Shown one piece after another: positions 18,742-27,734 of a DNA stretch of 64,000 bases. The position numbers and the translations under genes are program-made. The notes beneath the pieces were generated by a model, which did no database searches, was not told the DNA's origin, and saw only the letters and a list, made by a program, of their open reading frames with translations. The stretch's first letter is position 1, and each line of letters starts with the position of its first letter. Location: contig CAVRYH010000004.1 of the NCBI GenBank assembly GCA_963725395.1, positions 433,793 through 497,792 on the forward strand. Direction: 5' to 3'. The stretch comes from Bog-756 sp963725395 (lineage in GTDB: Bacteria; Actinomycetota; Acidimicrobiia; Acidimicrobiales; RAAP-2).

Positions 18742-18841
18742 CCGGCAGGACAGGCCGGGGGGATGCACGGTCGCCGGGATACCATGCTGGCACCACACGG
18801 CCCACCCAGGGGCGTGCCGGCCTCGAGATGGAGTCGACCCC

Positions 18842-19567
18842 GTGCCCACACCTGAGACTGTCGACATCGACGAGGCGACGGGACCGTCGGGCAACGGGGT
18901 CCGAGGTGCGCCCCCGGCGAGAGGGGTCGGCCTCCCGAACGATCCCATCGCCAGGCGTGACCGGTTCATCAACGAGGAGTTGGACAAGCTTCCCGACGAC
19001 GTGCTGGTGGTCAACGTCGGATGCGGGGTGGTCCGCCGCTTCGAGCCGGTGGGTGCATCCCGCTACCTCGCCACCGACCTGAGGCAGCTCCCGAACGTCG
19101 ACTTCGCCTCGGACGCATCGGCGCTGCCCATGGCCGACCAGTCGGTCGACGTCGTCCTCTCGCTCGAGCTTCTCGAGCACGTGCCGGACCCGAACAGCGT
19201 GCTGGCCGAGATCGCCCGCGTCCTGAAGCCCGGTGGAACGGTGATGGTGTCCGTCCCCTCGACCGTCCCTCGCCACGACGACAACGACTTTTGGCGCTTC
19301 ACGGCCCAGGGTCTCCAGCAACTCGGCTCGACGGCATTCGACAACGGCCAGGTGCACGTGTTCGGGGGCACCTTCGAAGCGCTCGGCTGCCTCGCCGAGT
19401 ACTACACGGCCCTGACCCTCCATGTGTTGCATCTGCCGAGTCGCCGGTTGCGCCGGGTGTTCCCCACGATGGGATTCTGGCTGGACCGGCACAATTCCTG
19501 GTCCTCGTCGCGCACCGCGCTCCACACGCTTGCCTTCGACCTGCTCTTCGTCGGCACCAAGCCGTAG
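18842..19567 (+). CDS. SAM-dependent methyltransferase
   Basis: A 241-residue class I methyltransferase. Motif I appears as VVNVGCGVVRRF, followed by YLATDLRQLPNVDFASDA (acidic ribose-binding residue) and SVDVVLSLELLEHVPDP (post-motif, methyltransferase 11 type) and VLKPGGTVMVSVPS. The GTG at 18842 is chosen because the longer open frame begins inside leuA. The N-terminal 40 residues are disordered. These type-11 enzymes methylate small molecules, lipids or glycans; nothing nearby identifies the substrate. Convergent with the FGGY kinase gene. Confidence 0.75.
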   Translation: MPTPETVDIDEATGPSGNGVRGAPPARGVGLPNDPIARRDRFINEELDKLPDDVLVVNVGCGVVRRFEPVGASRYLATDLRQLPNVDFASDASALPMADQSVDVVLSLELLEHVPDPNSVLAEIARVLKPGGTVMVSVPSTVPRHDDNDFWRFTAQGLQQLGSTAFDNGQVHVFGGTFEALGCLAEYYTALTLHVLHLPSRRLRRVFPTMGFWLDRHNSWSSSRTALHTLAFDLLFVGTKP

Positions 19568-19596
19568 GCCGAGCCAGACGAGGCCCGGGCTCGGCC

Positions 19597-21162
19597 TTAG
19601 AACCGGTTGAGTCGCCTGAAGATGCCCTTGGTCTGTTTGTACAGGTTCACGAATTCCTCGAACAGGAGGTCGTACTCCTCGGTCGTCGACCTCTCGGGGA
19701 TGAAGGTCCGGCGCACCTCCACCATGGACGGAATCTGCTCCACGGTGATCGCCCCCAGAGCGAGGAGCGTGATCAGGGCGGCTCCGCGGACGTTGGCCAG
19801 TACGGGCTCGGCCACCTGGCGGATCTCCCGGTGGAGCACGTCGGCGTGGATCTGGGCCCACTGGTCCGAATTCGCCCCACCGCCGATGAAGGCCAGCGAG
19901 TCGAGCCCCCGGCCGGCGAACTTCTCGACCGCATCGAGCAGCCAGCGCGAGTTGAACGCCACGCCCTCGTAGACCGCCCGCACCATCTGGTCCCGCGTCG
20001 TGGCCAGCGAGAGGTTGTGGAACCCGCCCCTGATGGTGTGGTCGTCGACCGGTGACCGCTCGCCGTTGAGCCACGGGGTAAACAGCACGCGACCGCTCCC
20101 GGGGGGCACGCGGTCCACGATGGCGTCGAGGGCGTCGAGGTCCTCGCCGAAACCGAGGTTGTCGCGCAGGAAGGTCAGGCAGGCACCCGCGGTCTCGTGC
20201 TCGTCCGCGATGAGGTACTTGCCGGCGAGCGCCGCCGGTATCGACGCCACGTTGCTGGTCGGCGCCGTCTTCTTGAACGGCACGTGGCCGGAGATCCACG
20301 ACGACGTGCCGATGTAGAGGTGGGCGGCGAAGTCGGCGACCGCCCCCGAACCGAAGACGGCCGAGTGGACGTCGCCCGAGCCCACCACCACCGGGAGGCC
20401 CGCCGGCACACCGAGCTCGCCGGCCGCCTCCGGGGTGACCTCGCCGAGGATGGTTCCCGGCGGGACGAGGTCGGGAAGCTTGGATCGCTCCAATCCGGTG
20501 AGGTCGAGGAGCCTCTGGTCGTAGGTCACCCGGTCGATGTCCCGGTTGTCGGTGACCCAGTGGGCGGCGATCGTGTCGAACGAGGCGGACCGACGACCCG
20601 TCAGGCGCAGATTGAGATAGTCCACCGGCTCGAGGAACACCTCGGTCCGGCGGTAGACGTCGGGGAAGGCGTCGCGGATGAACAGGATGTGGGAGACCGG
20701 GTCCTTGCCCGACAGGCCGGGCGCCCCTCCGGTCACCTGCACCCAGCGCAGGATCTTGCGCGGGTCGTAGCCCAGAACGTTGACCGGTCCTCCGGCCACA
20801 CGACGGATCGCCCGGTTTCCCCTGGAGTCCATCCAGATCACCGCCCGCATCAGCGGCCGGTCGTCGGGACCGACGGCCACGGTGCCCGACCACTGGGCGG
20901 TGCAGCCCACCCCGATCAGCTGATGGGGTGCGAGGGCGGCCTGCCCGAGGGCGCGCTGGGCGGCCCTGCAGATGGCCGACCACCACTCCCCGGGGTCCTG
21001 CTCCGCGCCGCCTCCGTCGAGGAGGTGGAGGGCCACTGGCTCGTGGGCGTGGGCGACGACCCTCCCGCTGGTCGACACCACCGCCACCTTCGGTCCGCCG
21101 GTGCCCAGGTCGACGGCCAGCACGGCCCGGTCGTGCCCACCGCCTTCACCCTGCGGGCTCAC
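19597..21162 (-). CDS. FGGY-family carbohydrate kinase (xylulokinase-like)
   Basis: A 521-residue sugar kinase. The N-terminal phosphate loop AVDLGTGGPKVAVVS, the middle VGCTAQWSGTVAVG and WMDSRG, VVGSGDVHSAVFG, and the C-terminal FIGGGANSDQWAQIHADVL are family hallmarks. The GTG at 21162 overlaps the ileS stop (GTGA); the open frame extending to 21930 is a shadow inside ileS. The sugar (xylulose, glycerol, rhamnulose or other) cannot be told. No sugar transporter or isomerase is adjacent, and coupling to ileS is functionally unexpected. Confidence 0.85.
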   Translation of the reverse strand: MSPQGEGGGHDRAVLAVDLGTGGPKVAVVSTSGRVVAHAHEPVALHLLDGGGAEQDPGEWWSAICRAAQRALGQAALAPHQLIGVGCTAQWSGTVAVGPDDRPLMRAVIWMDSRGNRAIRRVAGGPVNVLGYDPRKILRWVQVTGGAPGLSGKDPVSHILFIRDAFPDVYRRTEVFLEPVDYLNLRLTGRRSASFDTIAAHWVTDNRDIDRVTYDQRLLDLTGLERSKLPDLVPPGTILGEVTPEAAGELGVPAGLPVVVGSGDVHSAVFGSGAVADFAAHLYIGTSSWISGHVPFKKTAPTSNVASIPAALAGKYLIADEHETAGACLTFLRDNLGFGEDLDALDAIVDRVPPGSGRVLFTPWLNGERSPVDDHTIRGGFHNLSLATTRDQMVRAVYEGVAFNSRWLLDAVEKFAGRGLDSLAFIGGGANSDQWAQIHADVLHREIRQVAEPVLANVRGAALITLLALGAITVEQIPSMVEVRRTFIPERSTTEEYDLLFEEFVNLYKQTKGIFRRLNRF

Positions 21163-24100
21163 GCTCTGGTCACCCAGATCCGGGCCTCCCGGGTCGACTC
21201 CCCGTCGTCCAGTGACAGGAGCGTCCCCTCGCCTGCGCCCTCCGGCCGCGTAGCGACGATCGTGCGGGCCAGTACCTCGCGGCCGATGAGCTCGAACATC
21301 GGGGCGAGGTCGTCGAGCCCGACCACGTGCAGGTTGATCCAGTCCGAGACCTCGAGGCCCATCGCCTTGCGGAGGTCCTGGACGTGGCGGATCGCCTCGC
21401 GGGCCAGCCCCCGACGCCGGAGCTCGCCGTCGAGGGCCAGATCGAGCGCCACCACCTCGGCCCCGTCGCGCGAAACGGCGAAGCCGGGCTGGCCCTGGAC
21501 CCTGAGCTCGACCTCGTCGCCACTCAGCTCGACGGGCCCGTCCTCGGTCTCGACGACGACGGGCTGTCCGGCGGCCAGCCGGGCGGCGGCGGCGGCACCG
21601 TCCACCGAGGCCATCGCCGCCCTGAGCTGTTGGACCTTGGCGCCGAGACGCGGGCCGAGCAGTTTGAAATTGGGGACGAGCTCGTAGGCCAGCACGTCGC
21701 CGAGCTCGTCGATGGCCTCGACCAGGTCGACGTTGAGCTCGTCCTCCACGATGCCGGCCGGTGGGCTCGGGCTTCCCGGCGGGAGATAGACGAGGGCCCG
21801 GGCCAACGGTTGGCGGACCCTCATCCCCGCCTCGGATCGGGCCGCCCGGCCGAGCGAGGAGAGCCGACGGGCCAGGGCCATGCTGGCCTCGAGGGAGGGG
21901 TCGACCGCGGAGGGACGGAGCAGTGGCCAATCGGTCAGGTGCACGGACTCGTCCTCGGCGGCGCCGGTGAGGTCACACCACATCCGGTCGGCCACGAAGG
22001 GGCACACGGGGGCCAGCAGCCGGGCGATGGTCACCAGCACGTCGTGCAGGGTGGACTGGGCCGCCAGGGAATCGCTCGGAACGGCGTCGGGATCGGTGCG
22101 CCAGAAGCGCCGGCGACTGCGGCGGACATACCAGTTGGAGGTGTCGTCGATCAGCTCGGCGATGGCCGTGGCCGCCGGGAACGGCTCATAGTCGTCGAGG
22201 GAGCCGGTCACGACTTCGATGGTGGCGGCGAGCCGCGACAGCATCCAGCGGTCGAGGACCGGTCGGTCGGCCGGTTGGGGGATGGACGGATCCCCGGGGT
22301 CGAACCCGTTGAGCGAGGCATAGGTGGTGAAGAACGACCAGGTGTTCCACAGGGTGAGGAGGCTCTCCCGCATGGCGGCGTCGATCACGTCGAAGCTCAC
22401 CCGTGTCGGCGTCCACGGGGAGCCCTGGGAGAACATCCACCACCGGAGCGGGTCCGCCCCCCGGGTGGAGAGGATCTCCCACGGGTCGATGACATTGCCG
22501 ATGCTCTTGGACATCTTGCGGCCGTCGGCATCCACGATGTGGCCGAGGCACAGCACGTTGCGGTACGGGGTGGTGCCGCGCACCAGCGTGTTGACCGCCA
22601 GCAGCGAGTAGAACCACCCTCGGGTCTGGTCGATGGCCTCGCAGATGAAGTCGGCCGGGTAGACGAACCGATCCGCCGAGCCCTCGGCCACCGGGTATCC
22701 CCACTGGGCCGACGGCATGGACCCCGAGTCGAACCATGCGTCGATCACCGGCTCGACCCGCCTCATCTCCGCGTGGCCGGGGGGGCACTCGGCACACGGG
22801 AAGCTGACGGCATCGATGCTCGGACGGTGGGGGTCGACGCCGGACACGTCCCGACCGACGGCCTCGGACAGCTCGGCCAGCGAACCGATGCAGCGGAGGT
22901 GGCCCTCGTCGCACCGCCAGATGGGCAGCGGCGTCCCCCAGAACCGGTCGCGGGAGAGGGCCCAGTCGACGTTGTTCGACAACCACTCCCCCATCCGGCC
23001 ATCACGGATGTGTTCGGGGTGCCACCCGATCGTCTGGTTCTGCGCCACCAGCTCGGACTTACGGGAGGAGGTCCGCACGTACCAGCTGGGCTTCCCCCAG
23101 TAGATGAGGGGCGTGCCGCACCGCCAGCAGTGCGGGTAGGGGTGGGAGTACGGGTGGCGGCGCAAGAGGATGCCCGCCGCGTCGAGCCGGTCGTCGATCT
23201 CGGTGTTGGCGTCCCTCACCGCCCGGCCCTCCAGCCAGGCGATGGCGGCAGTGAACCTCCCGTCCGGTCCGACCGGGTTGAGGGTGGGAAGGCCGTGTTC
23301 CCGCCCGACCTGACGGTCCACCTCGCCGAACGCCGGCGCCAGATGGACGATGCCCGTCCCTTCGTCGGCCTCGACGAACTCGCCGGGCACCACCCGCCAG
23401 CCCTCCCGGCCAGCGTCGGCCGGACCCGGGGCCACGTCGTCGAACGGCCGCCGGTAGCGCAGGCCCACCAGATCACGACCCACCACGCGACGGTCGGCCA
23501 CCGCCCCCTCGCCCAACACCTCGCCGACCAGGTCGTCGGCCACGACGAGGTCGCCGACCACCGCGTAGGACAGCTCCGGTCCCACGGCCGCCCCGGTGTT
23601 GGACACGAGGGTCCACGGGGTCGTGGTCCAGGCGACGAGGGACAGTCCGGTCAACGTCGGCCGTCCGAGCAGCGTCCGCAGACGCTCGGCTGGCTCACCC
23701 TCGTCGGTCAGCGGTAAGAGCACGAAGGCCGACTCGTCGACCACGTCGCGGTAGACGTCCGGCTGTCCCAACTCGTGGCTGGACAGCGCCGTCCCGCAGC
23801 GGGGGCAGTAGGGCACCACCTTGATGTCCTCGTAGAGCAGCTGCTGGTCCCAGAGGTTCTTCAGGTTCCACCACACCGCCTCCACGTACTCGGGTGAAAG
23901 CGTCCAGTAGGCGTCGTCGATGTCGATCCAGTAGCCGATCCGGTCGGTCAGGCTCTTCCACTCGTCGACGTAGTTGCGCACGGACTCGGCGCACAGCCGG
24001 GTGAACTCGGCGATGCCCACCTCGTCCTCGATCTGGCGTTTGGCTGTGAGGCCCAACTGCTTCTCGACCTCGACCTCGACGGGAAGGCCGTGCGTGTCCC

Positions 24101-24353
24101 AACCGGCCTTGCGGGGCACCGAGTAGCCGCGCATCGTCCGGTACCGGCAGAACAGGTCCTTGTAGACCCGCGCCCAGACATGGTGCAGACCGGGCCTGCC
24201 GTTGGCGGTCGGCGGTCCTTCGTAGAACACCCACGGCTCGGACCCGGCCCGCAACTCGACCGACCGCTCGAACACGCGGTGCTCCGACCAGCGGGCGAGC
24301 TCCTCGGCTTCGATGGCGGTGAAATCGGCGTCGGTGGGGACCGGGGGGAACAA
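21159..24353 (-). CDS. ileS: isoleucyl-tRNA synthetase
   Basis: A 1064-residue class I synthetase. The sequence FYEGPPTANGRPGLHHV contains the HIGH-equivalent, and GRKMSKSIGNV the KMSKS loop. Editing domain, anticodon-binding domain and a long C-terminal extension are present. The frame has no ATG or GTG near the true N-terminus: the best start is the TTG at 24353, giving (M)FPPVPTDADFTAIEAEELARW, which matches family N-termini, with GAGAGGAAG about nine bases upstream. The much longer open frame to 25145 runs over the divergent fpg gene and is rejected. The sequence type (GRPGxHHV) resembles the Thermus/Chloroflexi kind. Confidence 0.95.
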   Translation of the reverse strand: MFPPVPTDADFTAIEAEELARWSEHRVFERSVELRAGSEPWVFYEGPPTANGRPGLHHVWARVYKDLFCRYRTMRGYSVPRKAGWDTHGLPVEVEVEKQLGLTAKRQIEDEVGIAEFTRLCAESVRNYVDEWKSLTDRIGYWIDIDDAYWTLSPEYVEAVWWNLKNLWDQQLLYEDIKVVPYCPRCGTALSSHELGQPDVYRDVVDESAFVLLPLTDEGEPAERLRTLLGRPTLTGLSLVAWTTTPWTLVSNTGAAVGPELSYAVVGDLVVADDLVGEVLGEGAVADRRVVGRDLVGLRYRRPFDDVAPGPADAGREGWRVVPGEFVEADEGTGIVHLAPAFGEVDRQVGREHGLPTLNPVGPDGRFTAAIAWLEGRAVRDANTEIDDRLDAAGILLRRHPYSHPYPHCWRCGTPLIYWGKPSWYVRTSSRKSELVAQNQTIGWHPEHIRDGRMGEWLSNNVDWALSRDRFWGTPLPIWRCDEGHLRCIGSLAELSEAVGRDVSGVDPHRPSIDAVSFPCAECPPGHAEMRRVEPVIDAWFDSGSMPSAQWGYPVAEGSADRFVYPADFICEAIDQTRGWFYSLLAVNTLVRGTTPYRNVLCLGHIVDADGRKMSKSIGNVIDPWEILSTRGADPLRWWMFSQGSPWTPTRVSFDVIDAAMRESLLTLWNTWSFFTTYASLNGFDPGDPSIPQPADRPVLDRWMLSRLAATIEVVTGSLDDYEPFPAATAIAELIDDTSNWYVRRSRRRFWRTDPDAVPSDSLAAQSTLHDVLVTIARLLAPVCPFVADRMWCDLTGAAEDESVHLTDWPLLRPSAVDPSLEASMALARRLSSLGRAARSEAGMRVRQPLARALVYLPPGSPSPPAGIVEDELNVDLVEAIDELGDVLAYELVPNFKLLGPRLGAKVQQLRAAMASVDGAAAAARLAAGQPVVVETEDGPVELSGDEVELRVQGQPGFAVSRDGAEVVALDLALDGELRRRGLAREAIRHVQDLRKAMGLEVSDWINLHVVGLDDLAPMFELIGREVLARTIVATRPEGAGEGTLLSLDDGESTREARIWVTRA

Positions 24354-24428
24354 CGGGTGCTTCCTCTCGAAGGGGCTGGCGGCCGGAGCGACCGATACTA
24401 CGGGCGTTGAGAGTGAGACAATTGACCC

Positions 24429-25289
24429 GTGCCCGAACTTCCCGAGGTCCAGAGCCTGGTCACCGGACTCGACGAGCTCCTCGGGGGCCTGCGGATCGTC
24501 CGGCTGGAACTGGCGTCGTTCTCGGCCCTGAAGACCGTGGAGCCGGCCATCGGGGAGCTCGAGGGCCAGGTGGTCTCCGAGGTCAGGCGACTGGGCAAGT
24601 TCATCTGCATCAACGCCGGCAGCCTGTGGCTGGTCGTCCACCTGGCCCGGGGGGGATGGATCACCTGGTACCGCCAGGTCCCTGCGGCCACCGCCCGCCC
24701 GAGCCGCAGCAAGATCGCCCTCCGGGGGAGGCTGGAGGACGGGAGCGGGTTCGACATCACCGAGATGGGCACCGAGAAGCGCCTCGCGCTGTGGGTGGTG
24801 CACGCCCCCACCGAGGTCGAGGCGGTTCAGTCCCTCGGCGTGGACCCGCTCAGTCCCGAGTTCACCGTCGCCAAGCTGGGCGAGCTCCTCGGGTCCGCCA
24901 CGGCCACCCTGAAGACGGCGCTGACGACCCAGTCCCTGATCGCCGGTGTGGGCAACGCCTACTCCGACGAGGCCCTCCACCGGGCCCGGCTCTCGCCGTT
25001 CAAGAAATCCTCCAGCCTCGATCCCGAAGAGCTGGGCCGCCTGCATGCCGCTCTGGTCGGGGTGCTCGCCGATGCGGTGCAACGCACCTCGGACATGGGA
25101 CTGACCGAGCTCAAGGGGGACAAGAAACAGGCCATGGCGGTCCACGGCCGGGCCGGGGAGCCGTGCCCGGTGTGCGGCGCAACCGTCCGGCAGGTCTCCT
25201 ACGCCACCCGATCGATGGAGTACTGCCCCACCTGCCAGACCGGGGGCAAGATCCTCGCCGACCGTCGGCTGTCGCGTCTGCTCAAGTGA
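24429..25289 (+). CDS. Fpg/Nei-family DNA glycosylase
   Basis: A 286-residue base-excision repair enzyme that removes oxidised bases and nicks the abasic site. It starts (GTG) M-PELPEV, giving the catalytic Pro2 and Glu3. It also has the H2TH region (QSLIAGVGNAYSDEALHRARLSP) and a C-terminal zinc finger CPVC...CPTC ending GGKILADRR. It diverges from ileS with 75 bp between the starts, so the two share a promoter region. I cannot separate Fpg from Nei by eye; KTVEPAIGELEGQ favours the actinobacterial Fpg-like group. Confidence 0.9.
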   Translation: MPELPEVQSLVTGLDELLGGLRIVRLELASFSALKTVEPAIGELEGQVVSEVRRLGKFICINAGSLWLVVHLARGGWITWYRQVPAATARPSRSKIALRGRLEDGSGFDITEMGTEKRLALWVVHAPTEVEAVQSLGVDPLSPEFTVAKLGELLGSATATLKTALTTQSLIAGVGNAYSDEALHRARLSPFKKSSSLDPEELGRLHAALVGVLADAVQRTSDMGLTELKGDKKQAMAVHGRAGEPCPVCGATVRQVSYATRSMEYCPTCQTGGKILADRRLSRLLK

Positions 25290-25394
25290 ACCCCGTCACC
25301 ATCACCGAGGATCCGCGGAGCGGGGACCGGAGGGGTGTCCAGGCCCGGCCGCCCACCGGGAACGACCCCCCGGTCGGTCTGGAACACTGAGGTC

Positions 25395-26027
25395 ATGTCG
25401 GACCTCCTGACGCTCCGAGGCCGGTTCGTCCATCTCATGCCCATGGGGACGGACCACGTCGACGATCTGGTGGCGGCCGCCACCCGGGACCGGTCGACCT
25501 TTCAGTTGACGCCGGTCCCCTCGAGTCGAGCCAGCATGGCCACCTACGTGTCCCGCGCCATCGAACGGCGCCGGTCGGGGGTGCACGTGCCATTCGTCAC
25601 GTTCAGCGTGGCTCTGCAGCGGATCGTGGGCTCGACCCGGTTCTACGACCTCGAGACCTGGGACTGGCCCGCCGAGCCGGCAGGCACGGCGCCGCTGCAG
25701 CGGCACGATCGCCCCGACGTGGCGTCCATCGGCTATACGTGGCTCGATCCCGAGGTGCAGCGGAGCCCGGTCAACACCGAGGCCAAGCTCCTGATGATGG
25801 ACCACACGTTCGACCGGTGGCAGGTCTGGGCGGTGCGCATCCAGACCGATGCCCGCAACAGGCGGTCGAGGGCAGCCATCGAGCGGTTGGGCCTCAGCCT
25901 CGACGGCGTGCTCCGAGCGGACAAGCCGGGGGCGGACGGCACGGTCCGTGACTCGGCCGTCTACTCACTGCTGGCCGACGAGTGGCCAACACACCGGGAG
26001 CGTCTCGCGGCGCGCCTGGCCCGCTGA
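25395..26027 (+). CDS. GNAT family N-acetyltransferase
   Basis: A 210-residue acetyltransferase of the RimJ/RimL-like group. It begins LLTLRGRFVHLMPM and shows the conserved IVGSTRF, SIGYTWLDPEVQRSPVNTEAKLLMMDHTFD and VRIQTDARNRRSRAAIERLG, the acetyl-CoA-binding region. The ATG at 25395 is used; a start at 25335 adds an unconserved stretch. Members acetylate ribosomal protein N-termini or small molecules; the target is unknown. It stands between fpg and an Rrf2 regulator on the same strand. Confidence 0.85.
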   Translation: MSDLLTLRGRFVHLMPMGTDHVDDLVAAATRDRSTFQLTPVPSSRASMATYVSRAIERRRSGVHVPFVTFSVALQRIVGSTRFYDLETWDWPAEPAGTAPLQRHDRPDVASIGYTWLDPEVQRSPVNTEAKLLMMDHTFDRWQVWAVRIQTDARNRRSRAAIERLGLSLDGVLRADKPGADGTVRDSAVYSLLADEWPTHRERLAARLAR

Positions 26028-26106
26028 CCGTGCCGTCGGGCCCGTTCCAGACGTGCGGAGACCCATCGGACGCGGCTGGCCGGCGTCGTCTGCCAGAATC
26101 GTCCCC

Positions 26107-26562
26107 GTGTACATCTCCGCCAAGGTCGACTATGCCGTGCGGGCCCTCTGCACCCTGGCGGATGCCGGTGACCGCCCGGTGACCGCCGAGTCCCTCGCCC
26201 AGTCACAGAACCTGCCGGCCAAATTCCTCGAGAGCATCCTGAACGACATGCGGCGCGCCGGGTTGCTCCTCAGTCAACGCGGTGCCGACGGGGGCTACCG
26301 GTTGTCGAGGCCCGCCTCGGCCATCACCGTCGCCGACGTGATCCGTCCCCTTGACGGGCCGTTGGCTGAGGTCAGGGGCCTGCGGCCGGAGGCGGCCAAC
26401 TATGAGGGGTCGGCCGAGCACCTCCAGAACGTGTGGATCGCCGTGCGGGCCAGCCTCCGGTCGGTGTTGGAACAGGTGTCGATCGCCGACATCGTGGCCG
26501 GTGAGCTGCCCGACACGGTCCAGGCCCTCACTACCGACCCCGACGCCTGGCTGCCGCACTGA
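26107..26562 (+). CDS. Rrf2 family transcriptional regulator
   Basis: A 151-residue winged-helix regulator. MYISAKVDYAVRALCTLAD and LPAKFLESILNDMRRAGLLLSQRGADGGYRLSRP are the Rrf2 DNA-binding signature. The region between helix and dimer arm lacks the three-cysteine cluster used by IscR/NsrR, and the protein has only one cysteine (in ALCTL). It is therefore unlikely to bind an Fe-S cluster. GTG start at 26107, no clear ribosome site, possibly leaderless. The target genes are unknown. Confidence 0.88.
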   Translation: MYISAKVDYAVRALCTLADAGDRPVTAESLAQSQNLPAKFLESILNDMRRAGLLLSQRGADGGYRLSRPASAITVADVIRPLDGPLAEVRGLRPEAANYEGSAEHLQNVWIAVRASLRSVLEQVSIADIVAGELPDTVQALTTDPDAWLPH

Positions 26563-26639
26563 CGAGGACGGCGGCCGCGCCGGGGAGGGCGACCCCATCC
26601 TCGCTGCCGGTTCGGTCGCGATGGCGACAGTAGGCGGCT

Positions 26640-27734
26640 TCAGAAACTCAGATGGGCGGTGGAGGCAGGCCCCGGCGCCCCCACCGGCGGAACGGACGCG
26701 GGATCACCTTCGCGTCGGTGGCGGCCCGCCGGGCCCTCGAGGCCGTCGAGATGGCGGACCCGCCGGAACGACCGTGGCCAGAGGTGGCGACTCACGACAA
26801 CGTTGAACTCGGAGGCGACGACCGTGATCATGGCGGCGAGCGCCAGCCACCAGATGAGGCCGAGAACGGTGGCGAAGGTCCCGTAGAGGTTGGAGAGATG
26901 ACGGAGTTGGTGGTCGACCAGCTGGGCGCCGCCGAACTGCAACAGGGTCCATCCCAGTCCGGCGACCACGGCCCCGGGCCACATCCCAGCCTTGGCGTGG
27001 CGGATCACGATCACGACGGTGAAACCGCCCCAGAACATGAGGACGTTGACAACGAGCGAGCCGAGGAGTCCGACCCACGGGGATCCAGGGCCGAGCTGGC
27101 CGGCCACACCGAGACCGGTCAAGGCGCCCCCGGCGATGAAGCCGACGCCCAGCACCACCAGGAACCCGGTCGCACGCGGGATCCAGTGCCAGAAGTCGGG
27201 CAGCTCGTCACGGTCGACGCCCCACACCACCGCCATCATCACCTGGGCGCTCCGGCTCAGCTTCATGCTCCCGTAGGACAGCCACACCAGCCCGACCACC
27301 AGCGCCACGGTGTTGGTGGTGGTGAGCTCGTGGACGTTGGCCTTGAGATCGGGACCGAGCACGGGGAACTGGCGGACGGCGGAATCGACCACGTCGGCCT
27401 GGAGGGACGGATGGCCGTGCAGCACAATGTCCACCAGGGTCAACAACACCAACAGCAGGGGGAAGACCGCCAGGAACGCCTCGTGAGAGAGCTGGCCGGT
27501 CAGTCGGCCGGCCTGGTCGTCGGAGTACTTGCGGACCACGGCGAACGGGACGGCGGTGAGGCGGTGGCGCTGCTGGCGTTCGTCGACCCCGTCGACCAGG
27601 CGGCCGGTGCCGTCGGCCACCCGCCGCCAGAGCCGACCGGCCGCGCCGAAGGTCCCGGAGGTCCGGTCAGCCACCGAGGAGGCCCACGCGTCCGTGTTCG
27701 CCGAACTCGGCTCGGAGGCGGGTGCGTCCGGCAT
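26640..27734 (-). CDS. YihY/BrkB family inner-membrane protein
   Basis: A 364-residue membrane protein with about six transmembrane helices. It has the family features GQLSHEAFLAVFPLLLVLLTLVD, VVGLVWLSYGSMKLSRSAQVMM and NLYGTFATVLGLIWWLALAAMI. The hydrophilic tails (about 1-60 and 325-364) are disordered. The ATG at 27734 overlaps the end of the acyl-CoA synthetase by 68 bases; a GTG at 27674 would shorten it by 20 residues and almost remove the overlap. Function in this family is not established (once called ribonuclease BN in error). Confidence 0.85.
   Translation of the reverse strand: MPDAPASEPSSANTDAWASSVADRTSGTFGAAGRLWRRVADGTGRLVDGVDERQQRHRLTAVPFAVVRKYSDDQAGRLTGQLSHEAFLAVFPLLLVLLTLVDIVLHGHPSLQADVVDSAVRQFPVLGPDLKANVHELTTTNTVALVVGLVWLSYGSMKLSRSAQVMMAVVWGVDRDELPDFWHWIPRATGFLVVLGVGFIAGGALTGLGVAGQLGPGSPWVGLLGSLVVNVLMFWGGFTVVIVIRHAKAGMWPGAVVAGLGWTLLQFGGAQLVDHQLRHLSNLYGTFATVLGLIWWLALAAMITVVASEFNVVVSRHLWPRSFRRVRHLDGLEGPAGRHRREGDPASVPPVGAPGPASTAHLSF

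Noticed and set aside
21163..21930. N-terminal extension of the FGGY kinase frame
   Set aside because: It lies inside ileS and has shadow composition; the GTG at 21162 gives the normal family length.
24354..25145. 264-residue N-terminal extension of the ileS frame
   Set aside because: It runs antisense through fpg, and the family N-terminus begins at the TTG at 24353.
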